Assembly (NCBI GenBank): GCA_023139225.1
Contig: JAGLNZ010000286.1
Coordinates: forward strand, 1-19,887
Length of the DNA: 19,887 nucleotides
Origin: Desulfobacula sp.
Lineage (GTDB): Bacteria > Desulfobacterota > Desulfobacteria > Desulfobacterales > Desulfobacteraceae
Direction of reading: 5' to 3'
Position 1 is the first letter of the stretch, and every line of letters begins with the position of its first letter. Shown here in pieces: positions 9,280 to 16,681 of this stretch. A program made the position numbers and the translations under genes. The notes beneath the pieces were generated by a model, which worked only from the letters and a program-made list of their open reading frames with translations, ran no database searches and was not told the origin of the DNA.

Positions 9280-9309
9280 TTTACTTGGTTGAATGCTATT
9301 CTTTAAAAT
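9280..9309 (+). promoter_or_regulatory. Candidate promoter for aspartate kinase
   Basis: TTTACT (9280-9285), an 18-base spacer and TAAAAT (9304-9309). The -35 is four of six and the -10 five of six. It sits in the 201-base divergent gap between the acyl-CoA ligase and aspartate kinase and would leave a leader of about 65 bases. Confidence 0.3.
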
Positions 9310-9382
9310 AAATACAGGTATCTGGACCTTTGCAGCCCATTTGTCTTGGAAAAAAGTGATTTTTTATGATAGGTTGCCGCCC

Positions 9383-10750
9383 ATGAAAGTTATTAAAATA
9401 GGAGGCGGGTGTCTTAAAGACGGACCGGCGGCCAAAAAAATTATCGACCTGATTGCCAAAAGGGGACAAGGAGATATTTTTGTTCTTTCAGCCTTTTATG
9501 GTGTGACAAATATTTTAATCGCAGGTATCCAGAAAGCACTGGGAAATGAAGATGATATCCCGTCAATTATTACCCGGTTAAAAACAATGCACAATACCAT
9601 TATTAAAAGCCTGATTGATGATGGGAACAAGAGAAAACAATTATCCAGGGATCTTTTTACAATTTTCCAGAAGCTGGAAAGATATTATTACGGCATCAGC
9701 TTTACCAGGGAAGCCACTCCCAGAATGAAGGACATGATTGCTACCTTTGGAGAGCGGATTTCTGCGGTCATCCTTGCAAAGTCATTGGCAAGCATGGGAA
9801 AACAAAGTTGCTGTCTTTTACCTGAAGACGCCGGGATTATTTCCAACGGCAAGTTCATGGATGCCTCGGCCATTATGACAAAGACGTCAAAAAATCTAAC
9901 AGCTGCAATCGGTTCCGTTATGACCCCCCGAATGATTGTTTTTATCCCGGGGTTTTACGGTGTAAGTGAATCAGGGGATATTACCACCTTTGGCCGGGGC
10001 GGATCAGATTATTCGGCAGCGGTTGTGGCAGCGTCCATCAATGCGGATGTGCTGGAAATCTGGAAGGATACCCAGGGATTTATGACAGCTGATCCCGATA
10101 ATATTCCCCATTGCAAATTGATTCCGGAACTCACTTATGAAGAAGCAGCAGAGTTATCCTATACAGGAGCCGGTATCTTGCACCCCAGAACCGTTGAACC
10201 TGTAAAAAGGGCAGGGATTGGTATTGCCATTAAAAACACTTATCAGCCGGATGCCCCGGGAAGCCTTATTACAAAAAATGCAAACACTGCCAGAAAAATT
10301 GTTAAAAGTGTTTCCTATACAACAGATATTTCTGTATTGAAAATTTATGCAACAGGTATTGGGGCAAGATTTGGGATTTTATCCCTGATTACGGAGAATC
10401 TGGCGTCTTCGGCAATTAATATTAAGTCTGTGGTCACTTCTCAAACCTGTATCAGCCTTTTGCTGTCAAGAAGTGATATTGAAAAAGGACATAAAAGTAT
10501 AAAAAAAATCAGGCCCGTCCCTTTCAGAAAGTCATCCATTGTAACCAATGTGGCACTGGTCAGTATTGTGGGTGAAGGACTTCAAAATAACAGGGGTGTT
10601 GCTGCAAAGTGTTTTACAGCAGTTTCCGATGCCAATGTGAATATTGAGATGATCTCATTTGGCACATCCAATGCTGCATTGTATTTCCTTGTCCATGAAG
10701 ACAAGCTGGATATAACCATTAATGCACTGCACAATATATTTTTTGATTAG
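9383..10750 (+). CDS. lysC: Aspartate kinase with two ACT domains
   Basis: Phosphorylates L-aspartate, the committed step to lysine, threonine, methionine and diaminopimelate. The 455-residue monofunctional protein has an amino-acid-kinase domain at about 1-300: KIGGG at 5-9, LSAFYGVTN, FGERISA near 123, FGRGGSDYSA at 203-212, and a WKDTQGFMTADP segment. Two ACT domains follow, at about 317-375 and 390-455, typical of feedback-inhibited enzymes. The usual KFGGTS motif reads KIGGGC here, a departure worth checking. The open frame extends 30 codons upstream to 9293, but those residues are unlike the family; the start at 9383 (AGG 9 bases before) opens directly into the kinase fold. Its stop shares four bases with the stop of the SH3 protein gene on the other strand. 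Homoserine dehydrogenase lies 8 kb downstream. Confidence 0.88.
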   Translation: MKVIKIGGGCLKDGPAAKKIIDLIAKRGQGDIFVLSAFYGVTNILIAGIQKALGNEDDIPSIITRLKTMHNTIIKSLIDDGNKRKQLSRDLFTIFQKLERYYYGISFTREATPRMKDMIATFGERISAVILAKSLASMGKQSCCLLPEDAGIISNGKFMDASAIMTKTSKNLTAAIGSVMTPRMIVFIPGFYGVSESGDITTFGRGGSDYSAAVVAASINADVLEIWKDTQGFMTADPDNIPHCKLIPELTYEEAAELSYTGAGILHPRTVEPVKRAGIGIAIKNTYQPDAPGSLITKNANTARKIVKSVSYTTDISVLKIYATGIGARFGILSLITENLASSAINIKSVVTSQTCISLLLSRSDIEKGHKSIKKIRPVPFRKSSIVTNVALVSIVGEGLQNNRGVAAKCFTAVSDANVNIEMISFGTSNAALYFLVHEDKLDITINALHNIFFD

Positions 10751-11472
10751 TCCAGAAGGGACGAACCGGATCGCCGTTTTCTTGACGACACACTCTGTCC
10801 GATAATCCATCCTATCAGTAAAACTCCGACACCGGATAGAAACCATTTGATCATACCGGTTTTAAAAAGGTCTTTATTTTTTGTCTTCAAGATCTCAAGC
10901 TCTTTGGAAAGCGTGGTGTTTTCCTTTTGAAGTATTTTATTTTCTTCAACAATTTTTTGGATATTTTTAGATTGTTTGATCAAAGTATTGTATTTTTCCC
11001 GGGCTTTTGAAAGTGAACTGCTTAATTTTTTTTGTTCATCCAAAGCTGTTTTTAAAGATATTTCAAGGGACCGGGTTGCTTGAGAATATTCACTTTCCTG
11101 TGACAAGAATTTTTCTTTAAGCGTTCCCGTGTTTGAACTTAATTTTAAAATTTTGTTTTCAAGTGTTTTATTTTTCTGGCTTAATTGATCGATAATGACA
11201 GTTTTGGGTAATTCAAAAATGATAAATTTTTTATCTACCCATCCGATTTCTTTGGATTGCAGCTCAACTTTGTAGAATCCATTTTGTTCTTCAAGGATAG
11301 AGACAAGGGTGTTGCTTTTTAAAGTTTTTATTACAGAATAGGAGTTGCCCGGTCCCTGTCTGAAAGTTAACAGCAGCATATCTGAAACCCAGCCGGTTTT
11401 AGAAAAAGAAAGCTGCGGAAATAAACAAGGTATTGTAATAAATATAATCAAATGAAAAATAAATTTTCTCAT
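10747..11472 (-). CDS. YgiM-type SH3/coiled-coil membrane-anchored protein
   Basis: A predicted periplasmic protein of unknown exact role, probably linked to the envelope. The 241-residue protein has a hydrophobic signal peptide (1-24, ending LSFS), then a bacterial SH3 domain (about 26-85, with the R-GPG-S motif and GWV). A long Lys/Glu/Ser-rich coiled coil (about 95-200) follows, then a single C-terminal membrane helix (about 210-228) and a basic tail with RKRR. This order is the hallmark of the YgiM/TIGR04211 family, whose members are often near tRNA-processing or stress genes; no function is assigned here. The open frame reaches back to 11517, but GGAGG 10 bases before the ATG at 11472, and the signal peptide starting there, fix the start. 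The gene converges with aspartate kinase and is divergent from the cyclase-like operon. Confidence 0.8.
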   Translation of the reverse strand: MRKFIFHLIIFITIPCLFPQLSFSKTGWVSDMLLLTFRQGPGNSYSVIKTLKSNTLVSILEEQNGFYKVELQSKEIGWVDKKFIIFELPKTVIIDQLSQKNKTLENKILKLSSNTGTLKEKFLSQESEYSQATRSLEISLKTALDEQKKLSSSLSKAREKYNTLIKQSKNIQKIVEENKILQKENTTLSKELEILKTKNKDLFKTGMIKWFLSGVGVLLIGWIIGQSVSSRKRRSGSSLLD

Positions 11473-11482
11473 GTTTCTTGTG

Positions 11483-11487
11483 CCTCC
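11483..11487 (-). promoter_or_regulatory. Ribosome binding site deciding the SH3 protein start
   Basis: GGAGG on the minus strand with a 10-base spacer to the ATG at 11472, the codon that opens the signal peptide. Confidence 0.65.
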
Positions 11488-11538
11488 ATTAGTTTTTTTT
11501 GTTTCAATAGCAATCATTGGCCAATTTTACAATAAAAA

Positions 11539-11567
11539 ACTCTTGCCAAGATATGTCCAACAAGAGT
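11539..11567. repeat. Inverted repeat in the divergent SH3/cyclase-like intergenic region
   Basis: ACTCTTG (11539-11545) and CAAGAGT (11561-11567) are perfect 7-base arms around 15 bases. Read on the minus strand the hairpin is followed at once by a T-run (TTTTTTATT), so it looks like a weak terminator or attenuator ahead of the SH3 gene. It is equally placed to be an operator for the + strand cyclase-like operon. Confidence 0.4.
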
Positions 11568-11615
11568 ATCAATCAGGTTTATGGTGTTAATTTTTAAAAA
11601 ATCGGGTACGATTAA

Positions 11616-13058
11616 ATGAACCAGTCATTTTATCATAAATTGTGTATCACAAATATTCTCAACGGTGTTGCAGAAGGACTTTCCAAATTTTCCCATCCCA
11701 GCAAAGTTGTTCTTATTTTTGCAGCGGCAGAAGATGACCCGATCTCTGTTTTTGATCCTCAGAATATTTTAAGGGGCCACGAATCAAAGCTGAAAGAGGT
11801 TTTTCATGACAATCAGGATGAATGGCGACGGGGCATCAAAGAAAAAATTTCTAACCAGCCCCAAGGGTATATGGTACCCGAAAACGACCTGGCATTGTCT
11901 GGTTTAATTTCTTACGGCGGCTGCTGCAAAGATTTTTTTTACCAGATGTGGCTTACGGATCACCACCCGGATATGTGCTCCATCCATCCCACGGAAAGAT
12001 GGCTGGAACAGGCAGCCTGCCTGCTGGTTCATGATTATAATTCAAGAACGGCTGCCATAAATTCCTCAGATTATGTATTGAAAAATTATTCCCTGCAGGC
12101 CATTGCAGATTTCATCGTTGATGAAAGGGATAAGAACCTTGGGTTTGACAGCAAAATTTTGATCCCGCCCATTTTAAACAATATTTTAAATATTTCCAAG
12201 ACACGAGAAGAGGGTGCGTGGGCCAGGGGGACCCTTTTTTTTACAGATCCCCAGAGGCTCAAAGAGATATCATTCATAACCAAAATTCAAAAACATGAGC
12301 GTCCTGTGACCAGTAATGTGAAACATATCAGGAAACTTCTGGTTGCAGTTGAAAATTCCGATAGAAAGCTGGTGTCGGACGGTTGTACCATTATTGGGAT
12401 TACAGACTCTGATATCCCGGACTATGTAATAACAGCCCAGTTCAGTGGGGATCACGGGTTTTTAAAACTTGGTACTGAAAGAATAGCTTCTTTTTTTGAC
12501 GGCAGCTTTCATTCAACTACCCGGGAAGCAAAAATGGTTGAGTTAGAAGAGCTTTTACTGGATTCAGACCTTGATACGGAAAAATCCACCCTTTTATTTC
12601 AAGTTATTTCACACCTTGTCCATAGCGCAGGAAGCGGAAGACACGGCTGCACCCTGGTGATTGATCTGAATGAAATGCCTGTTCATTTATCCGGTCATGT
12701 GCTGGAGCCGTCTTTGAGCCTTCTGGAACCTAAAAATATTAAACTTGCCTGTTCTCTTTTAAAGATCGATGGTGCCGTTCATATTACTTCGGATCTGTGT
12801 ATTCATGGATTCGGATGCTTACTGGATGGGAAAACCATTAACTGGGAAAACATGGCAAGAGGTGCAAGATATAATTCTGCCTTAAGATTTTCTGCTGATT
12901 ACAGCCATGTCACTGTAGTGGTTGTATCAGCAGACAGGCCGGTATCCATTATTTATAATGGTATTGAGATAAACGCTTTCAGCCATTGGAGACCTGTGTA
13001 TCAATATACACCGGAACCTGTGACCCTGAAAAAATATTTGAATGGAGTAATATTATGA
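11616..13058 (+). CDS. Protein with a diverged diadenylate-cyclase (DisA_N-like) domain and an unrecognised N-terminal region
   Basis: Likely a nucleotide-signalling protein that makes or senses a dinucleotide such as c-di-AMP; activity is inferred, not shown. The C-terminal part (about 325-450) follows the DAC fold: a hydrophobic strand HGCTLVID (343-350), LSGHVLEPSL, the DGA motif at 385-387 followed by a strand-loop-strand, GARYNSALRFS (416-426), then VTVVVVSADRPVSI. In DisA/CdaA the second motif is RHR; here the aligned residues are Arg418-Tyr419-Asn420, so one Arg and the His are replaced. Residues 1-320 show no membrane helix and match nothing I recognise; they contain GGCC and a Cys/His-rich patch near 100-125 (CC, DHH, C-IH). 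The 480-residue length fits DAC proteins with a fused sensor domain. The ATG at 11616 has a poor ribosome site. The stop overlaps the next start (ATGA). Confidence 0.72.
   Translation: MNQSFYHKLCITNILNGVAEGLSKFSHPSKVVLIFAAAEDDPISVFDPQNILRGHESKLKEVFHDNQDEWRRGIKEKISNQPQGYMVPENDLALSGLISYGGCCKDFFYQMWLTDHHPDMCSIHPTERWLEQAACLLVHDYNSRTAAINSSDYVLKNYSLQAIADFIVDERDKNLGFDSKILIPPILNNILNISKTREEGAWARGTLFFTDPQRLKEISFITKIQKHERPVTSNVKHIRKLLVAVENSDRKLVSDGCTIIGITDSDIPDYVITAQFSGDHGFLKLGTERIASFFDGSFHSTTREAKMVELEELLLDSDLDTEKSTLLFQVISHLVHSAGSGRHGCTLVIDLNEMPVHLSGHVLEPSLSLLEPKNIKLACSLLKIDGAVHITSDLCIHGFGCLLDGKTINWENMARGARYNSALRFSADYSHVTVVVVSADRPVSIIYNGIEINAFSHWRPVYQYTPEPVTLKKYLNGVIL
13044..13047 (+). promoter_or_regulatory. 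Ribosome binding site for the histidine-rich gene, inside the cyclase-like gene
   Basis: GGAG lies 7 bases before the ATG at 13055 within the last codons of the upstream gene. It favours this start over the in-frame ATG at 12986. Confidence 0.65.
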
Positions 13059-13390
13059 CACATCACCACGATCACAGTCACGGTCATTCCCATGATCACG
13101 ACCATGACCATTCCCACGACCATGATCATTCCCACGGCCATGGGCACTCACATAGTGACACCCATGACCATAGCCACCCCCATGAGCTGACCTTTGAACA
13201 AAAGCTGGAGAAACTATTTTCCCATTGGATTGATCACAATGAGAGTCACAAGGATACGTTTTTTACCTGGGCAGGTAGGGCAAAAGATGCAGGACTTGAT
13301 ACAGTTGCAAAAAATATTGAAACGGCCGGGCAATTGTCCGAAGACGTTACCCGGCAACTTAAGGAGGCATTAAAGAATCTTAAGGGATAA
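13055..13390 (+). CDS. Small histidine-rich putative metal-binding protein
   Basis: The 111-residue soluble protein probably binds or stores Ni, Zn or Co; inferred from composition. Residues 3-43 are an almost pure His/Asp/Ser/Gly tract with 21 His in alternating HDHSHGH pattern. From 44 onward is a helical, charged domain whose first helix carries His57, His61 and His65 spaced i, i+4, i+8 (HWIDHNESH), placing three His on one face, followed by [13 protein letters not shown] and a second amphipathic helix. There is no signal peptide, so it is cytoplasmic. The start codon overlaps the stop of the cyclase-like gene (ATGA), so the two are translated together. The 3' end overlaps ornithine aminotransferase on the opposite strand by 11 bases. 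Similar His tails occur in HypB, SlyD and ZIP transporters, but none of those domains is present. Confidence 0.75.
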   Translation: MTHHHDHSHGHSHDHDHDHSHDHDHSHGHGHSHSDTHDHSHPHELTFEQKLEKLFSHWIDHNESHKDTFFTWAGRAKDAGLDTVAKNIETAGQLSEDVTRQLKEALKNLKG

Positions 13391-14579
13391 GAACCTGTCT
13401 GATCCTTATAAGTGCCCAGTCAATGTCTTCTTTTGTGATAACCAATGGCGGGGCAAACCGGATAACATGTTCATGGGTCTCTTTGCAAAGGAGGCCCTTT
13501 TCCATTAGTTTTTCACAAAAAGGTCTGGCACCGCCGACATCATGTTTTAATTCAACACCGATAAGAAGTCCTTTTCCCCTGACCTCTTTGATGTAAGGAC
13601 TTGGGATTTCCTTGAGTTTTTTCTGGAAATAATTCCCGAGTTTTGCTGCATTTTCAATCATACCTTCATCAACCAGAACTTTTAAAGCCTGTCTTGCCAC
13701 GGCACAGGCCAATGGATTCCCACCAAAAGTGGAGCCATGCTCACCCGGGAGAAAGACGCCTAAAACCGCTTCATTGGAAAGAACGGCTGAAACAGGATAG
13801 CAGCCTCCGGATAAGGCCTTGCCGATCAATGTGACATCGGATTCAACCCCTTCGTGCTCTTCGGCCAGAAATTTTCCGGTTCTGCCAAGGCCTGTCTGAA
13901 TTTCATCAAATACCAGGGCAACATTGTTTTTTGTGCAGATATCTCTGACAGCTTTTAAATATCCTTCGGGCGGAACAATTACACCTGCTTCACCCTGGAT
14001 GGGCTCCACAAGGAATGCTACAGTATTTTTTGTAATGGCATCTTCAAGGGCTTTGGCATCACCAAAAGGAATGGCGTGAAATCCCGGAGTGAACGGGCCA
14101 AATCCGTCCTTATACTGTTCTTCTGTAGAAAATCCAACAATGGTCAGGGTTCTTCCATGGAAGTTGTTTTCGCAAACAATAATCTCGGCTTTGCCGTCAG
14201 GGATATTTTTTGTCCGGTATCCCCATTTTCTAACGGCCTTAATCACTGTTTCCACAGCTTCGGCACCACTGTTCATGGGAAGTACCATGTGGGAATTGGT
14301 CAATTTGCAGATATCTTTATAAAACAAAGAAAGCTGGTTATTTCTAAATGCTCTGGATGTTATGCAGAGCTTATCAAGCTGTTCTTTCATTTTTTTAATG
14401 ATTCTCGGGTGGCAGTGTCCCTGGTTAACTGCGGAATAAGCTGCAAGGCAATCCATATATTTATTGCCTTCAACATCCCAAACCCAGATTCCTTCCCCTT
14501 TTTCAAGTACGACATCCAAGGGTTTGTAGTTTTTGGCACCAAATTTATTTTCCAGTTCAATAATTTCTTTTGTGTCCAT
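13380..14579 (-). CDS. rocD: Ornithine aminotransferase
   Basis: Transfers the delta-amino group of ornithine to 2-oxoglutarate, giving glutamate semialdehyde (pyrroline-5-carboxylate) and glutamate; links arginine/ornithine to proline and glutamate. The 399-residue class III PLP aminotransferase has NSGAEAVET (103-111), FHGRT (140-144), [13 protein letters not shown] (224-236) with Asp225, and the PLP Lys254 in [10 protein letters not shown]-terminal [13 protein letters not shown] and [13 protein letters not shown] are characteristic of RocD rather than ArgD or GabT. GAGG lies 6 bases before the ATG at 14579. A DMT permease gene lies 84 bases upstream on the same strand, so the two could share a transcript, although a TATAAT box in the gap could serve rocD alone. 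The 3' end overlaps the histidine-rich gene. Confidence 0.93.
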   Translation of the reverse strand: MDTKEIIELENKFGAKNYKPLDVVLEKGEGIWVWDVEGNKYMDCLAAYSAVNQGHCHPRIIKKMKEQLDKLCITSRAFRNNQLSLFYKDICKLTNSHMVLPMNSGAEAVETVIKAVRKWGYRTKNIPDGKAEIIVCENNFHGRTLTIVGFSTEEQYKDGFGPFTPGFHAIPFGDAKALEDAITKNTVAFLVEPIQGEAGVIVPPEGYLKAVRDICTKNNVALVFDEIQTGLGRTGKFLAEEHEGVESDVTLIGKALSGGCYPVSAVLSNEAVLGVFLPGEHGSTFGGNPLACAVARQALKVLVDEGMIENAAKLGNYFQKKLKEIPSPYIKEVRGKGLLIGVELKHDVGGARPFCEKLMEKGLLCKETHEHVIRFAPPLVITKEDIDWALIRIRQVLIP

Positions 14580-14603
14580 TTTTTTCCTCTTTTAAAAAAA
14601 TAT

Positions 14604-14609
14604 ATTATA
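14604..14609 (-). promoter_or_regulatory. Possible -10 box for ornithine aminotransferase
   Basis: A perfect TATAAT on the minus strand ends 24 bases before the rocD start. No convincing -35 stands at 16-18 bases, and the region is so AT-rich that chance is a real alternative. An 8-base inverted repeat (CCAATTTT 14612-14619 with AAAATTGG 14648-14655) lies just upstream. Confidence 0.25.
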
Positions 14610-14663
14610 TTCCAATTTTATTAGCATAAAATCAAAAAAAAGTTAAGAAAATTGGTTAATACC

Positions 14664-15557
14664 CTAAATTGTATCTGAGAGAGTACGGGCAGATTTTTTA
14701 TACAATTGTGATACCAGTATCCCTGCCAGCATCAGGGTGCATCCAAAAATAGCACGTCCTGAAAGAATTTCATTTAGAATGATCCAGCCGCCAATGGCTG
14801 CAACAACTGATTCAAAGCTGAAGATAATCGCAGCATGGGATGCCGGGCTATTCTTCTGCCCGTAGATCTGGAGTGAATATGCCACGCCCACAGATAATAC
14901 CCCGCCATAAATTAAAGGAATGGAAACTTTTAAAATATCTGCAAGAATAAAGGTTTCAAAGACAATGGCCACCAACAGGCTTAAGAGTGCACAAACCATG
15001 CATTGGACCAGTGAAAGCAACACTGTGTTAAACCGGTTGGAAAGCCGGCCGATAATAATCAGGTGAAAAGCAAAACAGATGGCTGAAAAAAGAATTAGAA
15101 GATCTCCAAAGTTCATGTTCAGGTCTTTGGACACACTTAATAAATACATGCCGGCGCTGGCAAGGATTGCCCCGATCCATGTTCCAAGGTAGGTTTTTTC
15201 CTGTTTAAGAAAAAGGTTTAAAAAGGGAACAATGACAACATAGAGTCCTGTGATAAACCCGGCTTTGCCGGCGGTTGTGTAGACAAGCCCAACCTGTTGC
15301 AATGAGATGCCGCAAAATAAAAAAAGACCTGCAATGGTCCCTGATTTTATAAGACCCTCATTGTTTTTATAGGATGTTCTTTTGCGGGTTAAAAAAATAA
15401 TGGGTAATAAAGAAAGACATCCTAAGACAAAACGAATACCATTGAAAGTAAACGGGCCGATATGATCCATCCCGATTCTTTGTGCAACAAAAGCTAAGCC
15501 CCATATGGTCGCAACAAATATTAAAATAAAATCTGATTTAAAAGCGGCTGATTTCAT
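14664..15557 (-). CDS. DMT-superfamily permease (EamA family)
   Basis: An inner-membrane transporter, probably an exporter of amino acids or other metabolites; substrate unknown. The 297-residue protein is built of about ten hydrophobic helices in two tandem EamA repeats. The first opens with ILIFVATIWGLAFVAQR and the second with FGDLLILFSAICFAFHLI, and helix ends are marked by short basic loops. The basic C-terminus (YKKSARTLSDTI) suggests a cytoplasmic tail. The frame can begin at a TTG (15566), but an ATG nine bases further in (15557) is preceded by GGA and gives the normal EamA beginning, so I chose it. It is the upstream partner of rocD on the same strand (84-base gap) and divergent from nagZ. 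A link to ornithine or proline export is only suggested by position. Confidence 0.85.
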   Translation of the reverse strand: MKSAAFKSDFILIFVATIWGLAFVAQRIGMDHIGPFTFNGIRFVLGCLSLLPIIFLTRKRTSYKNNEGLIKSGTIAGLFLFCGISLQQVGLVYTTAGKAGFITGLYVVIVPFLNLFLKQEKTYLGTWIGAILASAGMYLLSVSKDLNMNFGDLLILFSAICFAFHLIIIGRLSNRFNTVLLSLVQCMVCALLSLLVAIVFETFILADILKVSIPLIYGGVLSVGVAYSLQIYGQKNSPASHAAIIFSFESVVAAIGGWIILNEILSGRAIFGCTLMLAGILVSQLYKKSARTLSDTI

Positions 15558-15680
15558 GGTATCCAAAAATATGTTAAACTCAAAAAAAGATTCAATTTAA
15601 AAAAAGGTTAAAATATCGAGTCGAGTTGTTTAAAAAAAATATGTTCTAATACTTAAAATAGAGGTTCGTCAAGAAAATAA

Positions 15681-16679
15681 ATGGATAAAGGCACAATCAT
15701 TCAAAAAGAAATGGCCGGGCAGCGATTGATGTTGGGATTTGACGGCATTGAACTCAACGATGACTTAAAATATATTATTGGTGATATCAAAGCCTGCGGT
15801 ATCATACTTTTTAAAAGAAATATCAAAAGCTGGGAACAGGTGGCATCCCTTTGTCAAGCATGCCGGGACTATGCAAAGTCATGCGGCATCCCGCCGCTGT
15901 TTATCTCAATAGACCAGGAAGGCGGGGTGGTTGCAAGACTAAAAGAGCCTTTCACAGTGTTCAAGGGGAATCCCTTTATTGAATCTATTGCACAAGCAAG
16001 GAATTTTGCCATCATCACAGCCAATGAATTAAAACAGGTTGGTATCAACATGAATTTTGCCCCTGTTCTGGATATTGCACCCAAAGGGGTGGACAGCATT
16101 ATGAAAGACCGGGTGTTTAAGGGAGAAGCCAAAAATGTTTCAACCCTTGGCATGGAAGTGATCCATACCTTGCAGGAAAACGGCATCATGGCCGTGGCCA
16201 AGCATTTTCCGGGTATTGGCAGAACCATTAAAGATTCCCATTTTCACCTTCCGGTGCTGGATATTGATCTTGAAACTCTTAAACTTTCCGACATGGTTCC
16301 GTTTGTGGATGCAAAAAATAAAGGCGTCTGCGGGATAATGCTGTCACATATTCTCTACCCCCGGCTTGATCGCCTGTGGCAGGCAAGCCTGTCGCCTTTT
16401 ATTGTTAACGATTTGTTACGCAGTCAAATGGGATATGACGGCCTTGTGATGACCGATGATCTGGATATGAAGGCCATTGGCCATGATATGAAAACCTGCA
16501 TCCAGCAGATTTTAAAATCTGGAATTGATATGGCCCTGATTTGCCATAAAGGCCCTAATATTAATATTGCTTATCATGAAATCATAAGGCTTCTCAATGA
16601 GAATGAAAGTTTTTATTTAACAGGGAAAAAATCGGTTGAAAGAATTTTAAGGTACAAGAAAAAATTTCTGCAGGAATAA
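15681..16679 (+). CDS. nagZ: Beta-N-acetylhexosaminidase NagZ (GH3)
   Basis: Removes the N-acetylglucosamine from anhydromuropeptides during peptidoglycan recycling in the cytoplasm. The 332-residue single-domain GH3 protein has the usual NagZ length, lacking the C-terminal GH3 domain and a signal peptide. Key motifs: IDQEGGVVARL (77-87), KHFPGIGRTIKDSH (174-187) with the Asp185-Ser-His187 catalytic loop, and MTDDLDMKAI with the nucleophile Asp259. The family motif is usually KHFPGHG, with Ile here at the second position of the glycine pair; the catalytic DSH is intact. The ATG at 15681 has a distant GAGG (16 bases), so translation initiation looks weak, and M11 or M16 remain possible. It converges with tsaD with only two bases between stops. 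Confidence 0.9.
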   Translation: MDKGTIIQKEMAGQRLMLGFDGIELNDDLKYIIGDIKACGIILFKRNIKSWEQVASLCQACRDYAKSCGIPPLFISIDQEGGVVARLKEPFTVFKGNPFIESIAQARNFAIITANELKQVGINMNFAPVLDIAPKGVDSIMKDRVFKGEAKNVSTLGMEVIHTLQENGIMAVAKHFPGIGRTIKDSHFHLPVLDIDLETLKLSDMVPFVDAKNKGVCGIMLSHILYPRLDRLWQASLSPFIVNDLLRSQMGYDGLVMTDDLDMKAIGHDMKTCIQQILKSGIDMALICHKGPNINIAYHEIIRLLNENESFYLTGKKSVERILRYKKKFLQE

Positions 16680-16681
16680 GG

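Noticed and set aside
9293..9382. Thirty extra codons before aspartate kinase
   Set aside because: The residues are unlike the family, and the frame contains the predicted promoter region.
12986..13054. Longer N-terminus for the histidine-rich protein
   Set aside because: It would overlap the cyclase-like gene by 73 bases and lacks a ribosome site; GGAG plus ATGA coupling at 13055 is much better.
13061..13183. Tandem DNA repeat or CRISPR-like array from the CAT/CAC/GAC pattern
   Set aside because: The pattern is the codon signature of a His/Asp/Ser tract; there are no constant repeats with unique spacers.
14076..14624. 182-codon open frame on the + strand
   Set aside because: It lies antisense to rocD, whose motifs are intact; the translation is rich in Phe, Cys and Ser without any recognisable domain.
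15617..15626. CGAGT tandem copy between the permease and nagZ
   Set aside because: Two five-base copies are expected by chance and no promoter context supports a function.
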